This document shows, piece after piece, positions 23,199 through 33,814 of a stretch of DNA of 64,000 bases. The notes beneath the pieces were generated by a model. It searched no databases, was not told the DNA's origin, and saw only the letters and a program-made list of their open reading frames with translations. The translations under genes and the position numbers were made by a program. The stretch is from Kaiparowitsia implicata GSE-PSE-MK54-09C (GTDB taxonomy: Bacteria; Cyanobacteriota; Cyanobacteriia; Elainellales; Elainellaceae), in the NCBI GenBank assembly GCA_019359435.1, contig JAHHHI010000067.1, positions 1 through 64,000 of the forward strand, given 5' to 3'. Within the stretch, counting starts at the first letter, position 1. Every line of letters starts with the position of its first letter.

Positions 23199-23238
23199 GT
23201 CTACCTACGATGAATCAAAATGATTAACGTTTTGCAAT

Positions 23239-23246
23239 ATTATACT
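23239..23246. promoter_or_regulatory. Overlapping divergent -10 elements of psbH and psbN
   Basis: On the minus strand 23244-23239 reads TATAAT, a consensus -10 for psbH. On the plus strand 23241-23246 reads TATACT, a good -10 for psbN. The two boxes share four base pairs, so only one polymerase could occupy the 77-bp spacer at a time. The -35 regions are weak in both directions. This is a sequence-based inference. Confidence 0.5.
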
Positions 23247-23275
23247 AAGAATACTGCACGTTAAAAATGACGCTT

Positions 23276-23407
23276 ATGGAGCCTGCAACAGTTCTTAGTA
23301 TTTCGGTCGGGGCAATCTTGGTTGGGGTGACAGGCGTTGCGATCTACATGTCCTTTGGCCCGCCATCTAAGGAATTGGACGACCCGTTTGAAGATCACGA
23401 AGATTAG
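23276..23407 (+). CDS. psbN: PsbN protein
   Basis: The 43-residue open frame starts MEPATVLSISVGAILVGVTG and ends with SFGPPSKELDDPFEDHED, the PsbN signature. PsbN is a thylakoid bitopic protein required for early PSII assembly and repair but not a constituent of the mature complex. Its divergent position beside psbH is conserved in cyanobacteria and plastids. An ATG three codons upstream (23267) is in frame, but the family begins at MEPAT. Confidence 0.95.
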   Translation: MEPATVLSISVGAILVGVTGVAIYMSFGPPSKELDDPFEDHED

Positions 23408-23618
23408 AGGATAGCCAAATTCAGCTCTCTGCTGGTTTCTCGCGGGGGCAAGGCTGCCCCCCAGCCAGGAACGCATTAACGCATTTAATAATATAGGGCG
23501 ATCGCCCGACTACAGACAAAGGGCACTGGCTTTGGGGCGATACCCGCCCATAACCGAAGGTTTAGTACCCTGCGGTCTTACATCCCATAAGAGTTTGATT
23601 TCAACTCAAAGTTAGTCG

Positions 23619-23665
23619 AAGCGCTTGACGCTGTGTTGGTGATGAGCCCGCGGTGTCAAGCGCTT
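23619..23665. terminator. Hairpin with 11-bp stem downstream of psbN
   Basis: AAGCGCTTGAC (23619-23629) pairs with GTCAAGCGCTT (23655-23665) across a 25-nt loop and is followed by TTCT. It lies 210 bp beyond the psbN stop codon and 118 bp before the convergent DUF4870 gene end. The interval 23408-23618 contains no gene I recognise. Confidence 0.55.
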
Positions 23666-23782
23666 TTCTATGCATACGCTTTTTTTGTCATTGGCCCGGA
23701 GACCTGTCATCCAACGCCGAGGTTTTCTATAAATCAGGTTTGTGGGGAGCAGGGCGATCGCCCCGCTCGACGGGTTCAACAA

Positions 23783-24127
23783 TCACACGACCCGAATAAT
23801 AAAAGGATATTGGAAGGGAACGTCTGAATTTCGGTAGCTGTGGAGCATTGCCAAGATCGGCAGCGCTAGATGCACCACAAACAGCAGTGCCAGCAGTGGC
23901 CACCCAATCAGCAGCACCGTTAGCAACCCAAACACGGTAAGCAATACCCAGTAATTGAGATGAAAGTTGATCGCTTCTCTGGCGTTGGCTTTGACAACGT
24001 CATCTTCTGAGACAAACAGCAGCGCAATGGGAATGCCGATCGAGAAGACGAAGGTGCTGAGAAAAATTGACCCATGCGCCAGCATGGACAGCAATTGGCG
24101 CTTGGTTAAGTCAGCAGAATTGTTCAT
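23783..24127 (-). CDS. DUF4870 domain membrane protein
   Basis: The 114-residue protein has a short polar N-terminus and three hydrophobic helices: about 16-38, 60-75 and 77-95. It carries the DUF4870 motif KANAREAINFHLNYWVLLTV (ANxxEALNFQ type). DUF4870 (Tic20-like) proteins are small bacterial membrane proteins of unknown function related to the Tic20 fold. The ATG at 24127 fits. It is divergent from the nuclease gene. Confidence 0.85.
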   Translation of the reverse strand: MNNSADLTKRQLLSMLAHGSIFLSTFVFSIGIPIALLFVSEDDVVKANAREAINFHLNYWVLLTVFGLLTVLLIGWPLLALLFVVHLALPILAMLHSYRNSDVPFQYPFIIRVV

Positions 24128-24271
24128 AGCGATAGGGATATGGCGTGTTGATCACGATGCATACGACTGAACCTTAAAGGTTCCTGCCTGATCCTATCGC
24201 TGAAGGCCGGATTGCGGGAGGGCGGTTGACCGAATTTGTGGGTAGCCTAAATCGTAGAGCTAAGCACGTTG

Positions 24272-25138
24272 GTGTGGCCTGTGGGGAACTGGATTAGGCG
24301 ACGATTGAGAGGTGTGGGGTTGGCGATCGCCACCTGTGTTCTGGTCATGGGCTGTGGCGTATTCGCGCAGCTTGCTCCTCCGACCACCTCTAACCTTCAT
24401 CTGCTGTTGGGCAACCCCAGTCAGGCGACTAGCGTTCGCTGGAGCGCCAATAATTTTCTAATCACTAGGCCGCAGTATGCCCTGTCGTATAACCGAGAGC
24501 AAGGCATCCCCAATTGGGTAAGCTGGCAGTTGAACCAAGACTGGCTCGGAGACCTGCCCCGCAGTCAATTCGTGGCCGACCCCAGTCTGCCAGATGACTG
24601 GTATGCCGTGTCTCCTGACGACTATACCGGCAGCGGCTTTGACCGGGGTCATATCGTGCCCGCCGCCGATCGCAATCGCACGCTAGCCGATTCTCAGTCG
24701 GTCTTTTGGATGACCAATATCGTTCCCCAAGCGCCTGACAACAACCAAGGTCCCTGGGAGCGATTTGAGCGCTACTGCCGCGACCTAGTGCGCAATGAAG
24801 GCAAGGAGCTTTACATGATCTCGGGTGGGGCAGAGGTGGGCGGTATTGGCCTGCAGGGCGATCGCAGCCACATTGGCACTGGTCGAGTCACCGTTCCCGC
24901 ATTGCTGTGGAAAATTGCGGTAGTGCTCGAGCGTCCCGGTCTAGGCTTGGCTGGAGTGACGGCAGATACACGGGTTATTGCCGTCATCATGCCAAACCAG
25001 CAAGGCATTCGCGCCGATGATTGGCGCAGCTATCGACGGTCGGTTGATTTGCTCGAGCAGGTAACAGGCTACAACTTTTTGTCGGAGCTCTCGACCTCAC
25101 TGCAAGCGTTGTTAGAAACTCAGGTAGATCAGCAATAG
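24272..25138 (+). CDS. Secreted DNA/RNA non-specific endonuclease (NucA-like), probable lipoprotein
   Basis: The roughly 288-residue product has an N-terminal hydrophobic segment ending in LVMGC, a plausible lipobox, so the mature protein may be lipid-anchored outside the plasma membrane. The catalytic core includes DRGHIVPAADRN, with the general-base His of the DRGH motif, and NIVPQAPDNNQGPW, with the metal-binding Asn. This fits the beta-beta-alpha-Me NucA/endonuclease G family that cuts DNA and RNA without sequence preference. No ATG exists at the N-terminus; GTG at 24272 or TTG at 24269 must be the start. No immunity (NuiA-like) gene is adjacent. Confidence 0.85.
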   Translation: MWPVGNWIRRRLRGVGLAIATCVLVMGCGVFAQLAPPTTSNLHLLLGNPSQATSVRWSANNFLITRPQYALSYNREQGIPNWVSWQLNQDWLGDLPRSQFVADPSLPDDWYAVSPDDYTGSGFDRGHIVPAADRNRTLADSQSVFWMTNIVPQAPDNNQGPWERFERYCRDLVRNEGKELYMISGGAEVGGIGLQGDRSHIGTGRVTVPALLWKIAVVLERPGLGLAGVTADTRVIAVIMPNQQGIRADDWRSYRRSVDLLEQVTGYNFLSELSTSLQALLETQVDQQ

Positions 25139-25179
25139 CTCAGCGTTTCACAGTATTTGCAACTACAGTATTTGTAGCT

Positions 25180-25641
25180 CTAGTGTTGAAAGCGTTCGTA
25201 CTCTTCTTCGGCTACCCGTTTTAGTCGCCGCAGTTGCGCCTGCATATCTCGCTTCGTCCACTGGGCGGCAAAGGTGTTAAACCCATAGCGCACGATGGGG
25301 TTGGGGATATCGAACTCAAAGCGGTTGAGCAGGCTGGTGCCTGATTCAGTAGGCTGGCATTCCCAGCGATCGCACCCCTGAAAAAACCCCTTGAATTGCC
25401 AGACAATTAGCCCCGGTTCTCGTTCTGCTACCGTGCTTTGCAGCGTGGGCGAAAGCCAGGGAACTTGGATCAAAAATTGACTCTGGCTACCCAGTTCAGT
25501 ACTCCAGGTGCCGATCGGTTCGCAGCGGAGCGCCGGATTGAGCCAGCGGTGCATCAGGGTCAAATCTGTTAAGCAGCGCTCAACGGTCGTGGCGCTCGCG
25601 TGAATCTGCACCGATTGTTCAAACACCCGTCGAGAGGTCAT
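25180..25641 (-). CDS. SRPBCC family (polyketide cyclase-like) protein
   Basis: From the ATG at 25641 the 153-residue protein reads MTSRRVFEQSVQIHASATTV, then ERCLTDLTLMHRWLNPALR, and ends with a long helix (MQAQLRRLKRVAEEEYERF). This is the START/SRPBCC layout of a beta-sheet grip around a hydrophobic pocket. The ligand is unknown. It starts 8 bp after the GTPase stop codon on the same strand, so the two genes almost certainly form an operon. Confidence 0.8.
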   Translation of the reverse strand: MTSRRVFEQSVQIHASATTVERCLTDLTLMHRWLNPALRCEPIGTWSTELGSQSQFLIQVPWLSPTLQSTVAEREPGLIVWQFKGFFQGCDRWECQPTESGTSLLNRFEFDIPNPIVRYGFNTFAAQWTKRDMQAQLRRLKRVAEEEYERFQH

Positions 25642-25648
25642 GCGTGAT

Positions 25649-27121
25649 CTACCCCGGCTCCTGCGTCGGCTGGGTTTCGCGACGTTGATGTTGAAGATCC
25701 AATTTTGCCCGAAGTTCATCTTTAATCCGGTTCAAGATAGAGGTTTCGTCTAGGGTGTCTAAAATTTGGCTAACGACGGTTTTAGGGCCATCGGTGCCCC
25801 AGGCAGCACCGTTTTCTAGATAGACCTTTGCCACTTGCCCAATGGCGTAGGATGAAACGCCAGCGACCGCACCTTGGGTGACAGCAACCGTGGTATAAGG
25901 CAACAGGGATGCGCCTCCTGTCGCGGGGATCGCCCCAGTCAGTAAGGTTTTAAGAGACCCTAACCCCAGCGTAATCAGTAGCTCACTAGCGGTTACGCCC
26001 CCTAGCCCCAGTGCGATTTGCTTCAGCAGGGTGAGTGCGCCCCGCTGAGTCATGGCAATGCCATAGAGCCGAGAAAGTGCCAGAATCATCGCGATGTCGA
26101 TGGTGGCGCTGCTGAGAATATCAATCACCATAATGGGGTTGAGCGCGATCGCCACCGCCTTGGTCATCACGCTATTCCAGATGATGTCGTTCGCACTGCG
26201 ATCGCGAATCGCCATCTTGCGCTGCACCAAGCGCTGATTGACGTCGTTGGCGTAGAGCATTGAATTGAGCGCCACTAGGGACTTCCCGTCCCGCTGCAAA
26301 ATCTCTAAAATCTTGAGCTTGAGTGCATCAACCTGCGGGTTGCCGCGTTGAGAGGCATAGGTGAGTGTGCCATCGGGGCGGCGGGTGGCGATCGCTCGCA
26401 CGGGTGCCGCAGCCGCCATCACAATCTCCTCTGGCGACAACAGCGCCCGCACCCGGTCATCGCGAATTTTGTGATAGATTGCACGGCGATCGGCATCGGG
26501 ATACTGATCCACCTTATTAAACACCAGCAGCATGGGCTTGCTGGCCTGACGCAGCGCTGATAGCGCTTCATACTCGACGCGAGTCACATCTCCCGCCACC
26601 ACAAACAAAATCAAATCCGCTTGGTGGGCCACTTCTCGCGCTAAAAACTCGCGACTCTCGCCGCCGACCTCATCGATCCCCGGCGTGTCGATTAAATCTA
26701 CCTGGGCCCCATTGGCGCTGGGTAGAGACACGCGAGTCAGGGGGCGATCGCTCCCCAACACAGACTCTTGCTGCACCGACCAAGCGGCTGTGTGAACGGC
26801 CTGCGTCACGCCATGCATCGGCCCCGTCTCAAAAATAGGCTGCCCCAGCAGCGCATTCAGCACCGACGACTTGCCCCGCCCCACCATGCCAAATACGGCA
26901 ATCTGCACGACTTGACGCTCTAACTTCGTGAGCAGCAGGTACAGACGTTGAATTTCTGGCTCTAACCCTGTGCGCTCACGCGGCGTTAAGTCTAGCCGAT
27001 TGACCAGATCGTGTAAGGCTTGGTGCGCCTGCTGGTAGTTTAGATCTCCACGCAGGGCATCAAAGCCAGCCAGAGCCTCATCCCAATCGGCGGGCGAAGT
27101 AGGCCCTGGGCGATCGCCCAT
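25649..27121 (-). CDS. DUF697 GTPase (dynamin/Era-like), membrane associated
   Basis: The 490-residue GTPase has G1 GMVGRGKSS (residues 78-86), G3 DTPGIDEVGG (about 150) and G4 NKVDQ (about 205). A C-terminal region with several hydrophobic stretches (VAIALNPIMVIDILSSATID, LTLLKQIALGLGGVTASELL) is characteristic of DUF697 proteins. Cyanobacteria and plastids carry such GTPases with proposed roles at membranes; the client is not known. The start is uncertain: I used ATG at 27121, but TTG at 27172 has a much better Shine-Dalgarno (GGGAGAG, 6 nt spacing) and would add 17 residues. Confidence 0.82.
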   Translation of the reverse strand: MGDRPGPTSPADWDEALAGFDALRGDLNYQQAHQALHDLVNRLDLTPRERTGLEPEIQRLYLLLTKLERQVVQIAVFGMVGRGKSSVLNALLGQPIFETGPMHGVTQAVHTAAWSVQQESVLGSDRPLTRVSLPSANGAQVDLIDTPGIDEVGGESREFLAREVAHQADLILFVVAGDVTRVEYEALSALRQASKPMLLVFNKVDQYPDADRRAIYHKIRDDRVRALLSPEEIVMAAAAPVRAIATRRPDGTLTYASQRGNPQVDALKLKILEILQRDGKSLVALNSMLYANDVNQRLVQRKMAIRDRSANDIIWNSVMTKAVAIALNPIMVIDILSSATIDIAMILALSRLYGIAMTQRGALTLLKQIALGLGGVTASELLITLGLGSLKTLLTGAIPATGGASLLPYTTVAVTQGAVAGVSSYAIGQVAKVYLENGAAWGTDGPKTVVSQILDTLDETSILNRIKDELRAKLDLQHQRRETQPTQEPG

Positions 27122-27294
27122 TGGCTGAGGCACCTGTGCCGCAACACGTGAGCCTGTCCCGTCATGACTCAAGATCGACTCTCCCAAAAAACAACCCCTC
27201 GAGCCGAGGCTAGTTCAATCCTAGCGATTTCAGACTGAACATCGCCAAATTGCACCAACTGAATCGAGGGGTAAAAGGATCTAGCTAAACGACG

Positions 27295-27474
27295 TTAGCG
27301 AAACCGACGCTTGCGCCGCGCCATGACCGCCTTGCGCTTGCGTTTTTCCAACGGAGTTTCAAAATGGCGATGACTTTTTACATCGGCCAAAATCCCGGCC
27401 TTAGACACCTGACGCTTAAATCGGCGCAGGGCCGACTCAATGCCTTCATTTTCTCCAAGAACCACTTGGCTCAT
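27295..27474 (-). CDS. rpsU: 30S ribosomal protein S21
   Basis: The 59-residue basic protein [20 protein letters not shown], followed by [19 protein letters not shown] and ending [12 protein letters not shown], is bS21. It binds the small-subunit platform near the anti-Shine-Dalgarno region of 16S rRNA. The GAGTGATTCAGC leader just before the ATG provides a modest ribosome-binding site. It is too short to pass a 60-codon cutoff. It precedes the GTPase gene on the same strand by about 110 bp but probably has its own promoter. Confidence 0.95.
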   Translation of the reverse strand: MSQVVLGENEGIESALRRFKRQVSKAGILADVKSHRHFETPLEKRKRKAVMARRKRRFR

Positions 27475-28002
27475 GCTGAATCACTCCTTCAATGATTTAG
27501 ATTGAACAGGTTGAAGTTAGACAATGCGAAAGTTGAGTGGCTATGAGTTTGGCAAAACCCAAACCCAATTAAAAAAACAGGGGTGTACGAATTATGCCAT
27601 ACAGTTTTCTCAATTTATTTTAGGGCAGCATACTCGGTGCGTCAGTTCATTCTTTGCTGAAAAATCCACAGCAGCGGCAGGGTCAACGTTTGACGCACGG
27701 TTTAATACGAGAACCGATGCCCTGCAGCAATTTTTTGACCCAGAGCTCTCTGTTTGATGAATCTAGGGCGATCGTACAGGGCATCAATCTAGGTCATCAA
27801 CGCCATGAAACGCGCTGAAAGCAGTGTAAATCAACATTTCTAAACCATCATTCTCAAGCTCCTAATTAATAGAGTTGTAAATGATGGATAGAGTTCAACG
27901 ATGGATGGAGTTGAATCGCTACGATAGCTACGATCTGTAAACCCGGCGATTCAACTGGGCTCACAGATGGCTCTTTAACCATTCGTCCCTTCCTGGCGTT
28001 GC
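27475..28002. other. rpsU-acyP intergenic region with one hairpin
   Basis: No gene is recognised in these 528 bp. A 77-codon open frame at 27524-27757 has no recognisable product. AGTTGAATCG (27909-27918) pairs with CGATTCAACT (27947-27956) over a 28-nt loop and could end the leftward acyP transcript. One HIP1-like site is present at about 27768. Confidence 0.5.
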
Positions 28003-28299
28003 TCATCGCGTCACCTGAAACCCTTTAAGCGCTTCGGGAGTTTCATACATCACCGAAACGTGTTCCACAATGGCGGCGGGGGGGCCCTGATGGCACCAGC
28101 GAATGACCTCTTCGACGCGATCGCGCGGCCCCTCAAAGACCGCTTCTACCCGACCATCGCGCAAATTTCGCACCCAGCCATTAAGTTTCAGCAATGCAGC
28201 GGCATCCCAGGCTGAGGCCCGATAGCCAACGCCCTGCACCTTCCCTGACACAAACACATGCGCCCGCACTGGGGTTGGTGTCGGTTGATTGTTCGCCAT
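28003..28299 (-). CDS. acyP: Acylphosphatase
   Basis: The 98-residue enzyme carries the phosphate-cradle motif VSGKVQGVGYR with the catalytic Arg, and the NGWVRNLRDGRVEAVFEG segment with the catalytic Asn. It hydrolyses acyl phosphates such as carbamoyl phosphate and 1,3-bisphosphoglycerate. The ATG at 28299 yields a slightly longer N-terminus than the usual 90 residues. It stands alone in a region of large intergenic gaps. Confidence 0.92.
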   Translation of the reverse strand: MANNQPTPTPVRAHVFVSGKVQGVGYRASAWDAAALLKLNGWVRNLRDGRVEAVFEGPRDRVEEVIRWCHQGPPAAIVEHVSVMYETPEALKGFQVTR

Positions 28300-28492
28300 G
28301 GTTTATGCCTCCAGCGAGCTGTTTCTCTCTTTTTGCTCTATGGATCATCCTAAGCTCTTGCGGCGTCCCTACTGATTAGTGAGCTACAGCAGGGGGTATA
28401 ACGATAGGCGCAATCCTCCCACCCATCGCTACCCCGCGTGGGGGCTAGTACAACCGGTGCGTTCGTTAGGGCGAGGGTTAAGTTAGGCAAGC

Positions 28493-28532
28493 ATTGTTGT
28501 GGAGCCCTTGCAACACAGGGGCTCCACAACAA
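28493..28532. terminator. 15-bp stem inverted repeat upstream of the groE region
   Basis: ATTGTTGTGGAGCCC (28493-28507) pairs exactly with GGGCTCCACAACAAT (28518-28532) with a 10-nt loop. No gene ends next to it on either strand, so its parent transcript is unclear. Confidence 0.65.
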
Positions 28533-28735
28533 TCTCGAACCCAATCAACGCTTCAATCACTAGGGTCAAACCCATAGTCAACGCTCGTAGCCAGATCCGA
28601 TGACGTGCTGTTGACGTGCTGTTGCATCCCGCTACTACGGGGGTTCCAGTCCATCATCGAGTCAAACCATAAGACCCGAGTTCGGGAACCCGTACCGCTA
28701 GAAAAGTTGCTGTTTGTAGCAGTTGTCCGGTAAAG

Positions 28736-28762
28736 TTAGCACTCAGGGGTGGAGAGTGCTAA
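28736..28762. promoter_or_regulatory. CIRCE operator of groES-groEL
   Basis: TTAGCACTC-N9-GAGTGCTAA is a perfect match to the CIRCE consensus, 174 bp upstream of the groES start. CIRCE is bound by the repressor HrcA, so heat-shock derepression of the groE operon is expected. hrcA itself is not in this window. Confidence 0.97.
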
Positions 28763-28936
28763 CTTCCCCCAGTGACGATGTAAGAGCGACGTCAGCATCC
28801 ACTCAATAGCAGGCTTACAACATCAGTATTGTGCTGAGGTGGCAGGCTATCTGTGGTGAAACGCTTTCAAGGGGCATGGATGCGGACGGTTCTCAAGAAA
28901 TTCACTCAATAAACTAGGTTAACTGGAGAAGATTTT

Positions 28937-29248
28937 ATGGCTGCTGTATCTCTGAGCGTTTCTACGGTGAAGCCTCTGGGCGATCGCGTCTTTGTAAAAG
29001 TCAGCGCGTCAGAAGAAAAAACGGCTGGCGGCATCCTATTGCCCGACACGGCAAAGGAAAAGCCTCAAGTGGGCGAAATCGTGCAAGTCGGGCCGGGTAA
29101 GCGCAACGATGATGGCACCCGTCAGGCTTTAGAAGTCAGCATTGGAGACAAAGTGCTTTACTCCAAATATGCTGGAACCGACATCAAGCTTGGCACCGAT
29201 GAATATGTCTTGCTTTCTGAGAAAGACATTCTGGCTGTTGTGTCGTAG
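28937..29248 (+). CDS. groES: Co-chaperonin GroES
   Basis: The 103-residue product contains [20 protein letters not shown] (including the mobile loop start), [20 protein letters not shown] and the C-terminal [13 protein letters not shown]. It forms the heptameric lid of the GroEL chaperonin chamber. The ATG is preceded by GGAGAAG, a strong Shine-Dalgarno. The pair groES-groEL, separated by 143 bp, forms the CIRCE-controlled operon. Confidence 0.97.
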   Translation: MAAVSLSVSTVKPLGDRVFVKVSASEEKTAGGILLPDTAKEKPQVGEIVQVGPGKRNDDGTRQALEVSIGDKVLYSKYAGTDIKLGTDEYVLLSEKDILAVVS

Positions 29249-29385
29249 TCGTTGCTATTCGTAGCGGTCAAAGCTCCACATCCAACTGCTAGAGCCAAAC
29301 GTTAGCTGCTCTAGATCTGCGGAACGGTGTGGATTGCGACTCTCAAATTTAATTGTCTCATCATTACAACACAAGGAACCACTGA

Positions 29386-31032
<1,647 letters not shown>

Positions 31033-31099
31033 GTCTAAGCTGTCAAAGCTGTCAAACTTAAGCCAGGCTAATAACCGAATCGGTTAGTGCCTTGCATAT

Positions 31100-31133
31100 A
31101 AAAGAGCGATCGCCCGTGGGCGATCGCTCTTTT
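31100..31133 (+). terminator. HIP1-based terminator of groES-groEL
   Basis: AAAAGAGCGATCGCCC and GGGCGATCGCTCTTTT pair perfectly around a GT loop. Each arm contains a HIP1 octamer GCGATCGC, so a pair of HIP1 sites forms a 16-bp terminator stem followed by TTTT. Confidence 0.92.
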
Positions 31134-31178
31134 GCTGTTTTTCCTGTCTATGTGAGTCGCATCATCCAATCAAAAGCG

Positions 31179-31379
31179 TTAGCGCTTTTCGATGCCTTGG
31201 TTGGGAGCGCCTTCGGTGCCTGTGTCAGCGCTGCCCCCTTCTGGCTGTGCCTCGTCTGTGCCATCTCCTGCTTCATACATCCCGGTGTGGCGCTGGGATG
31301 GGTCGATCGGGGTATTGTATTCACCCTCGGTCTTGGTAGTGCTTGTATCTTTTTTCTTGTCGTCTTCTGGCTTAGTCAT
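31179..31379 (-). CDS. Small, highly charged hypothetical protein
   Basis: The 66-residue product (MTKPEDDKKKDTSTTKTEGE, then NTPIDPSQRHTGMYEAGDGT) is rich in Lys, Glu, Asp, Gly and Thr and is probably disordered. Small stress-inducible proteins in cyanobacteria often look like this, but no family is recognised. It is just beyond the groEL terminator, convergent with groEL. Confidence 0.5.
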   Translation of the reverse strand: MTKPEDDKKKDTSTTKTEGEYNTPIDPSQRHTGMYEAGDGTDEAQPEGGSADTGTEGAPNQGIEKR

Positions 31380-31501
31380 AACTCAAATCTCCATTAGAGC
31401 TGATGTAAGCATCATAGAGAGATCGGGCGATCGCCTCGTCCATCGCAAGGCGTGAGTCATGCTCAGCAAAAAGAGGGACTTTGCTACCCTCAGAGCGTTT
31501 C

Positions 31502-32467
31502 TTAAGAAGGAGACGCGGGAGATTGATTTTGAGGAGCTAAGCCGATCTCCTTCAGGCGTTGGGACAAGTATTCCCCTGCAGTCCAAGCGGGGTAGGACGC
31601 CCTGCCGCCCGTGCGCGCCACGCACCCTGGCAGGGGTGTCAAATCCACATCAGCCCGAGGATGAACGAAAAATGGCATGGAAAAGCGGCGCGCTCGATCG
31701 TTCCCCGGATTAGTGACTCGGTGCGTAGTGCTGCGCAACAGCCCATTTGTCAGATTTTGCAGCATATCCCCGGTATCCACCACAATCTCGCCCGGTGCCG
31801 CCTGAATAGGCAACCAAGTGCCGTCGCGCTGTTGCAGTTCTAGCCCCGGAGCGGTCGCCTCGCACAGCAGCGTAATGAAATTAATATCTTCATGGGGAGC
31901 CGCTCGCAGACTGGCGACATGAGTATCTTTGGGAATGGGAGGATAGTGGATTACCCGCAGCAGCGTATTGCCATCGACGATCATGTTGCGAAGATAGGGG
32001 CGCGGCAGCCCCAAATAAAGGGCGCAGGCTTCTAGCAGCACCGCTGCGCAGTCCTCTAACTGTTGAAACAGCGCATCCATAGATTGCTGAAAGAGGGGCA
32101 CTTCTATGGGGTACAGGTTTTGCTTCATCCCCTCTGCTGCAGCGGCCCGCCCAACATGCCAGAATTCCTTCAAATCAGGTGCGGCATGATTTTTTGCGTG
32201 CTCTTGCCCAAAGCGAGTGTAGCCGCGCTGCCCGTGATTGTGCGACCCCTCATATTGAAGCTTGGTGGCCTCAGGCAACAAAAAGACGGCCTCGGTTGCC
32301 GCATAGGCATTGCGAATCAGCGTCGAGTCGACTGAATGGTTGACGAGCGTAAAAAAGCCAATGTGGCGCAGCGCATCGCCCAGCGCAGCAACGAATTGCT
32401 GTTGTTGGGCTTCGGTGCCCTGCACGAAATCGTAAAAATTGAGTATGGGAATTGTTTGAGTTTGCAT
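31502..32467 (-). CDS. 2-oxoglutarate/Fe(II)-dependent oxygenase (isopenicillin N synthase family)
   Basis: With the ATG at 32467 the 321-residue product begins MQTQTIPILNFYDFVQGTEA. It has the DIOX_N-type N-terminal domain and a 2OG-FeII_Oxy core with the iron ligands H-x-D in AAPHEDINFITLL and the distal His in RSTTHRVTNPG. The Arg of ARRFSMPFFVHP can bind 2-oxoglutarate. The family includes plant and bacterial dioxygenases with diverse substrates; this one cannot be assigned. It is divergent from cofH (147-bp gap), which may share its promoter region. Confidence 0.88.
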   Translation of the reverse strand: MQTQTIPILNFYDFVQGTEAQQQQFVAALGDALRHIGFFTLVNHSVDSTLIRNAYAATEAVFLLPEATKLQYEGSHNHGQRGYTRFGQEHAKNHAAPDLKEFWHVGRAAAAEGMKQNLYPIEVPLFQQSMDALFQQLEDCAAVLLEACALYLGLPRPYLRNMIVDGNTLLRVIHYPPIPKDTHVASLRAAPHEDINFITLLCEATAPGLELQQRDGTWLPIQAAPGEIVVDTGDMLQNLTNGLLRSTTHRVTNPGNDRARRFSMPFFVHPRADVDLTPLPGCVARTGGRASYPAWTAGEYLSQRLKEIGLAPQNQSPASPS

Positions 32468-32614
32468 AGAGAAGTTGGTCAGTGGTTCGGTGAATAGATA
32501 AGGTTGTAGAGTGATCTCCAATTTTAGCGATCAGACTCGGCGGGGATTGCAGATGGCAAAAGAGACCACCCACGATCCCCAATCTCAATCTCCAATCTTT
32601 AATTCCTAATTCCC

Positions 32615-33784
32615 ATGCATTCACCGATTGACGCCATTCTGGGCAACACTCTTCAAGGAAATGACCTGACTGAAGCCGACGGTGTGGTGTTGCTGCAGAC
32701 AGAGGATGCCGGGGCGATCGCCGCCATTCGCTCTGCTGCCGATGAACTGCGCCGCCAACAGGTGGGGGATGGGGTGACCTACGTCATCAACCGCAACATT
32801 AATTACACCAACATTTGTGAGCAGCACTGTAGTTTCTGCGCGTTTCGCCGAGATGAGGGCGAGGAAGGGGCCTACTGGCTGAGTGAGGCAACCATTCTAG
32901 AGAAAGCTGCTGATGCTGTGCAGCAGGGCGCGACGGAAATCTGCATGCAGGGCGGGTTGAATCCTCTAGCAAAACTAGAGGGGAGTGCCCTCGCTTACTA
33001 TGTTCAACTGGTGCGAGCCATTCTACAGCGGTTTCCGCAGCTGCATCTGCACGCCTTTTCTCCTCAAGAGGTGCAGTTTATCGCGCGGGCAGATGGGCTT
33101 CGCTATACCGATGTGATCGAGGCGCTGCAAGTAGCGGGGGTGGGATCAATGCCAGGCACCGCAGCAGAAGTGCTGGATGACGACGTGCGCAAGATTCTTT
33201 GCCCCGAAAAGACAACGGCGGCAGAATGGCTGGAAATTGTGGGTACGGCCCATCGGCTGGGGATGCCCACGACCAGCACGATGCTGTCGGGACATATCGA
33301 AACGCCAGAACAGCAGATGTCGCATTTGGGACACCTGCGATCGCTCCAACAGACTGCCATCCAACAGGGATACGCGGCCCGCATTAGCGAGTTCATTCTG
33401 CTGCCATTTGTCGGGCAAGAGGCACCCAAGCCCCTCCGCCGCCGGGTTGGGCGTGACCAGCCGGTCTTAGCAGATGCGCTACGCCTTACGGCTGTGGCTC
33501 GCCTGTTTCTGGGCAACTGGATTGTGAATCATCAGCCCAGTTGGGTGAAGCTGGGTCTAGACGGGGCTACAGAAGCGCTCAATTGGGGCTGCAACGACAT
33601 CGGCGGCACTCTTATGGAAGAGCACATTACCAGCATGGCTGGGGCGCAGGGTGGCACCTGCAAAACCGCAGATGAACTCATCGCGGCCATTCGCCAACTG
33701 GGACGCCCAGCCCAGCAACGCGATACGCTGTATCAGCCGATAGTGCAGTCGGTAGTAGATATGCCGACCAGCCTCTATAGGTAA
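32615..33784 (+). CDS. cofH: FO synthase subunit 2 (CofH), radical SAM
   Basis: The 389-residue radical SAM protein has the cluster motif [12 protein letters not shown] (C-x3-C-x2-C) and CofH-type segments [25 protein letters not shown] and LGGxL-like [15 protein letters not shown]. CofH joins tyrosine to 5-amino-6-ribitylaminouracil on the way to 7,8-didemethyl-8-hydroxy-5-deazariboflavin (FO), the antenna chromophore of some cyanobacterial photolyases. CofG, the second subunit, is not in the window. Start ATG at 32615. Confidence 0.9.
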   Translation: MHSPIDAILGNTLQGNDLTEADGVVLLQTEDAGAIAAIRSAADELRRQQVGDGVTYVINRNINYTNICEQHCSFCAFRRDEGEEGAYWLSEATILEKAADAVQQGATEICMQGGLNPLAKLEGSALAYYVQLVRAILQRFPQLHLHAFSPQEVQFIARADGLRYTDVIEALQVAGVGSMPGTAAEVLDDDVRKILCPEKTTAAEWLEIVGTAHRLGMPTTSTMLSGHIETPEQQMSHLGHLRSLQQTAIQQGYAARISEFILLPFVGQEAPKPLRRRVGRDQPVLADALRLTAVARLFLGNWIVNHQPSWVKLGLDGATEALNWGCNDIGGTLMEEHITSMAGAQGGTCKTADELIAAIRQLGRPAQQRDTLYQPIVQSVVDMPTSLYR

Positions 33785-33814
33785 GGGAGCAGGTCAGGGA
33801 TCTGTGGGGTAAGG

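Noticed and set aside
27524-27757. 77-codon open frame between rpsU and acyP
   Set aside because: No recognisable similarity and no convincing ribosome-binding site; probably chance.
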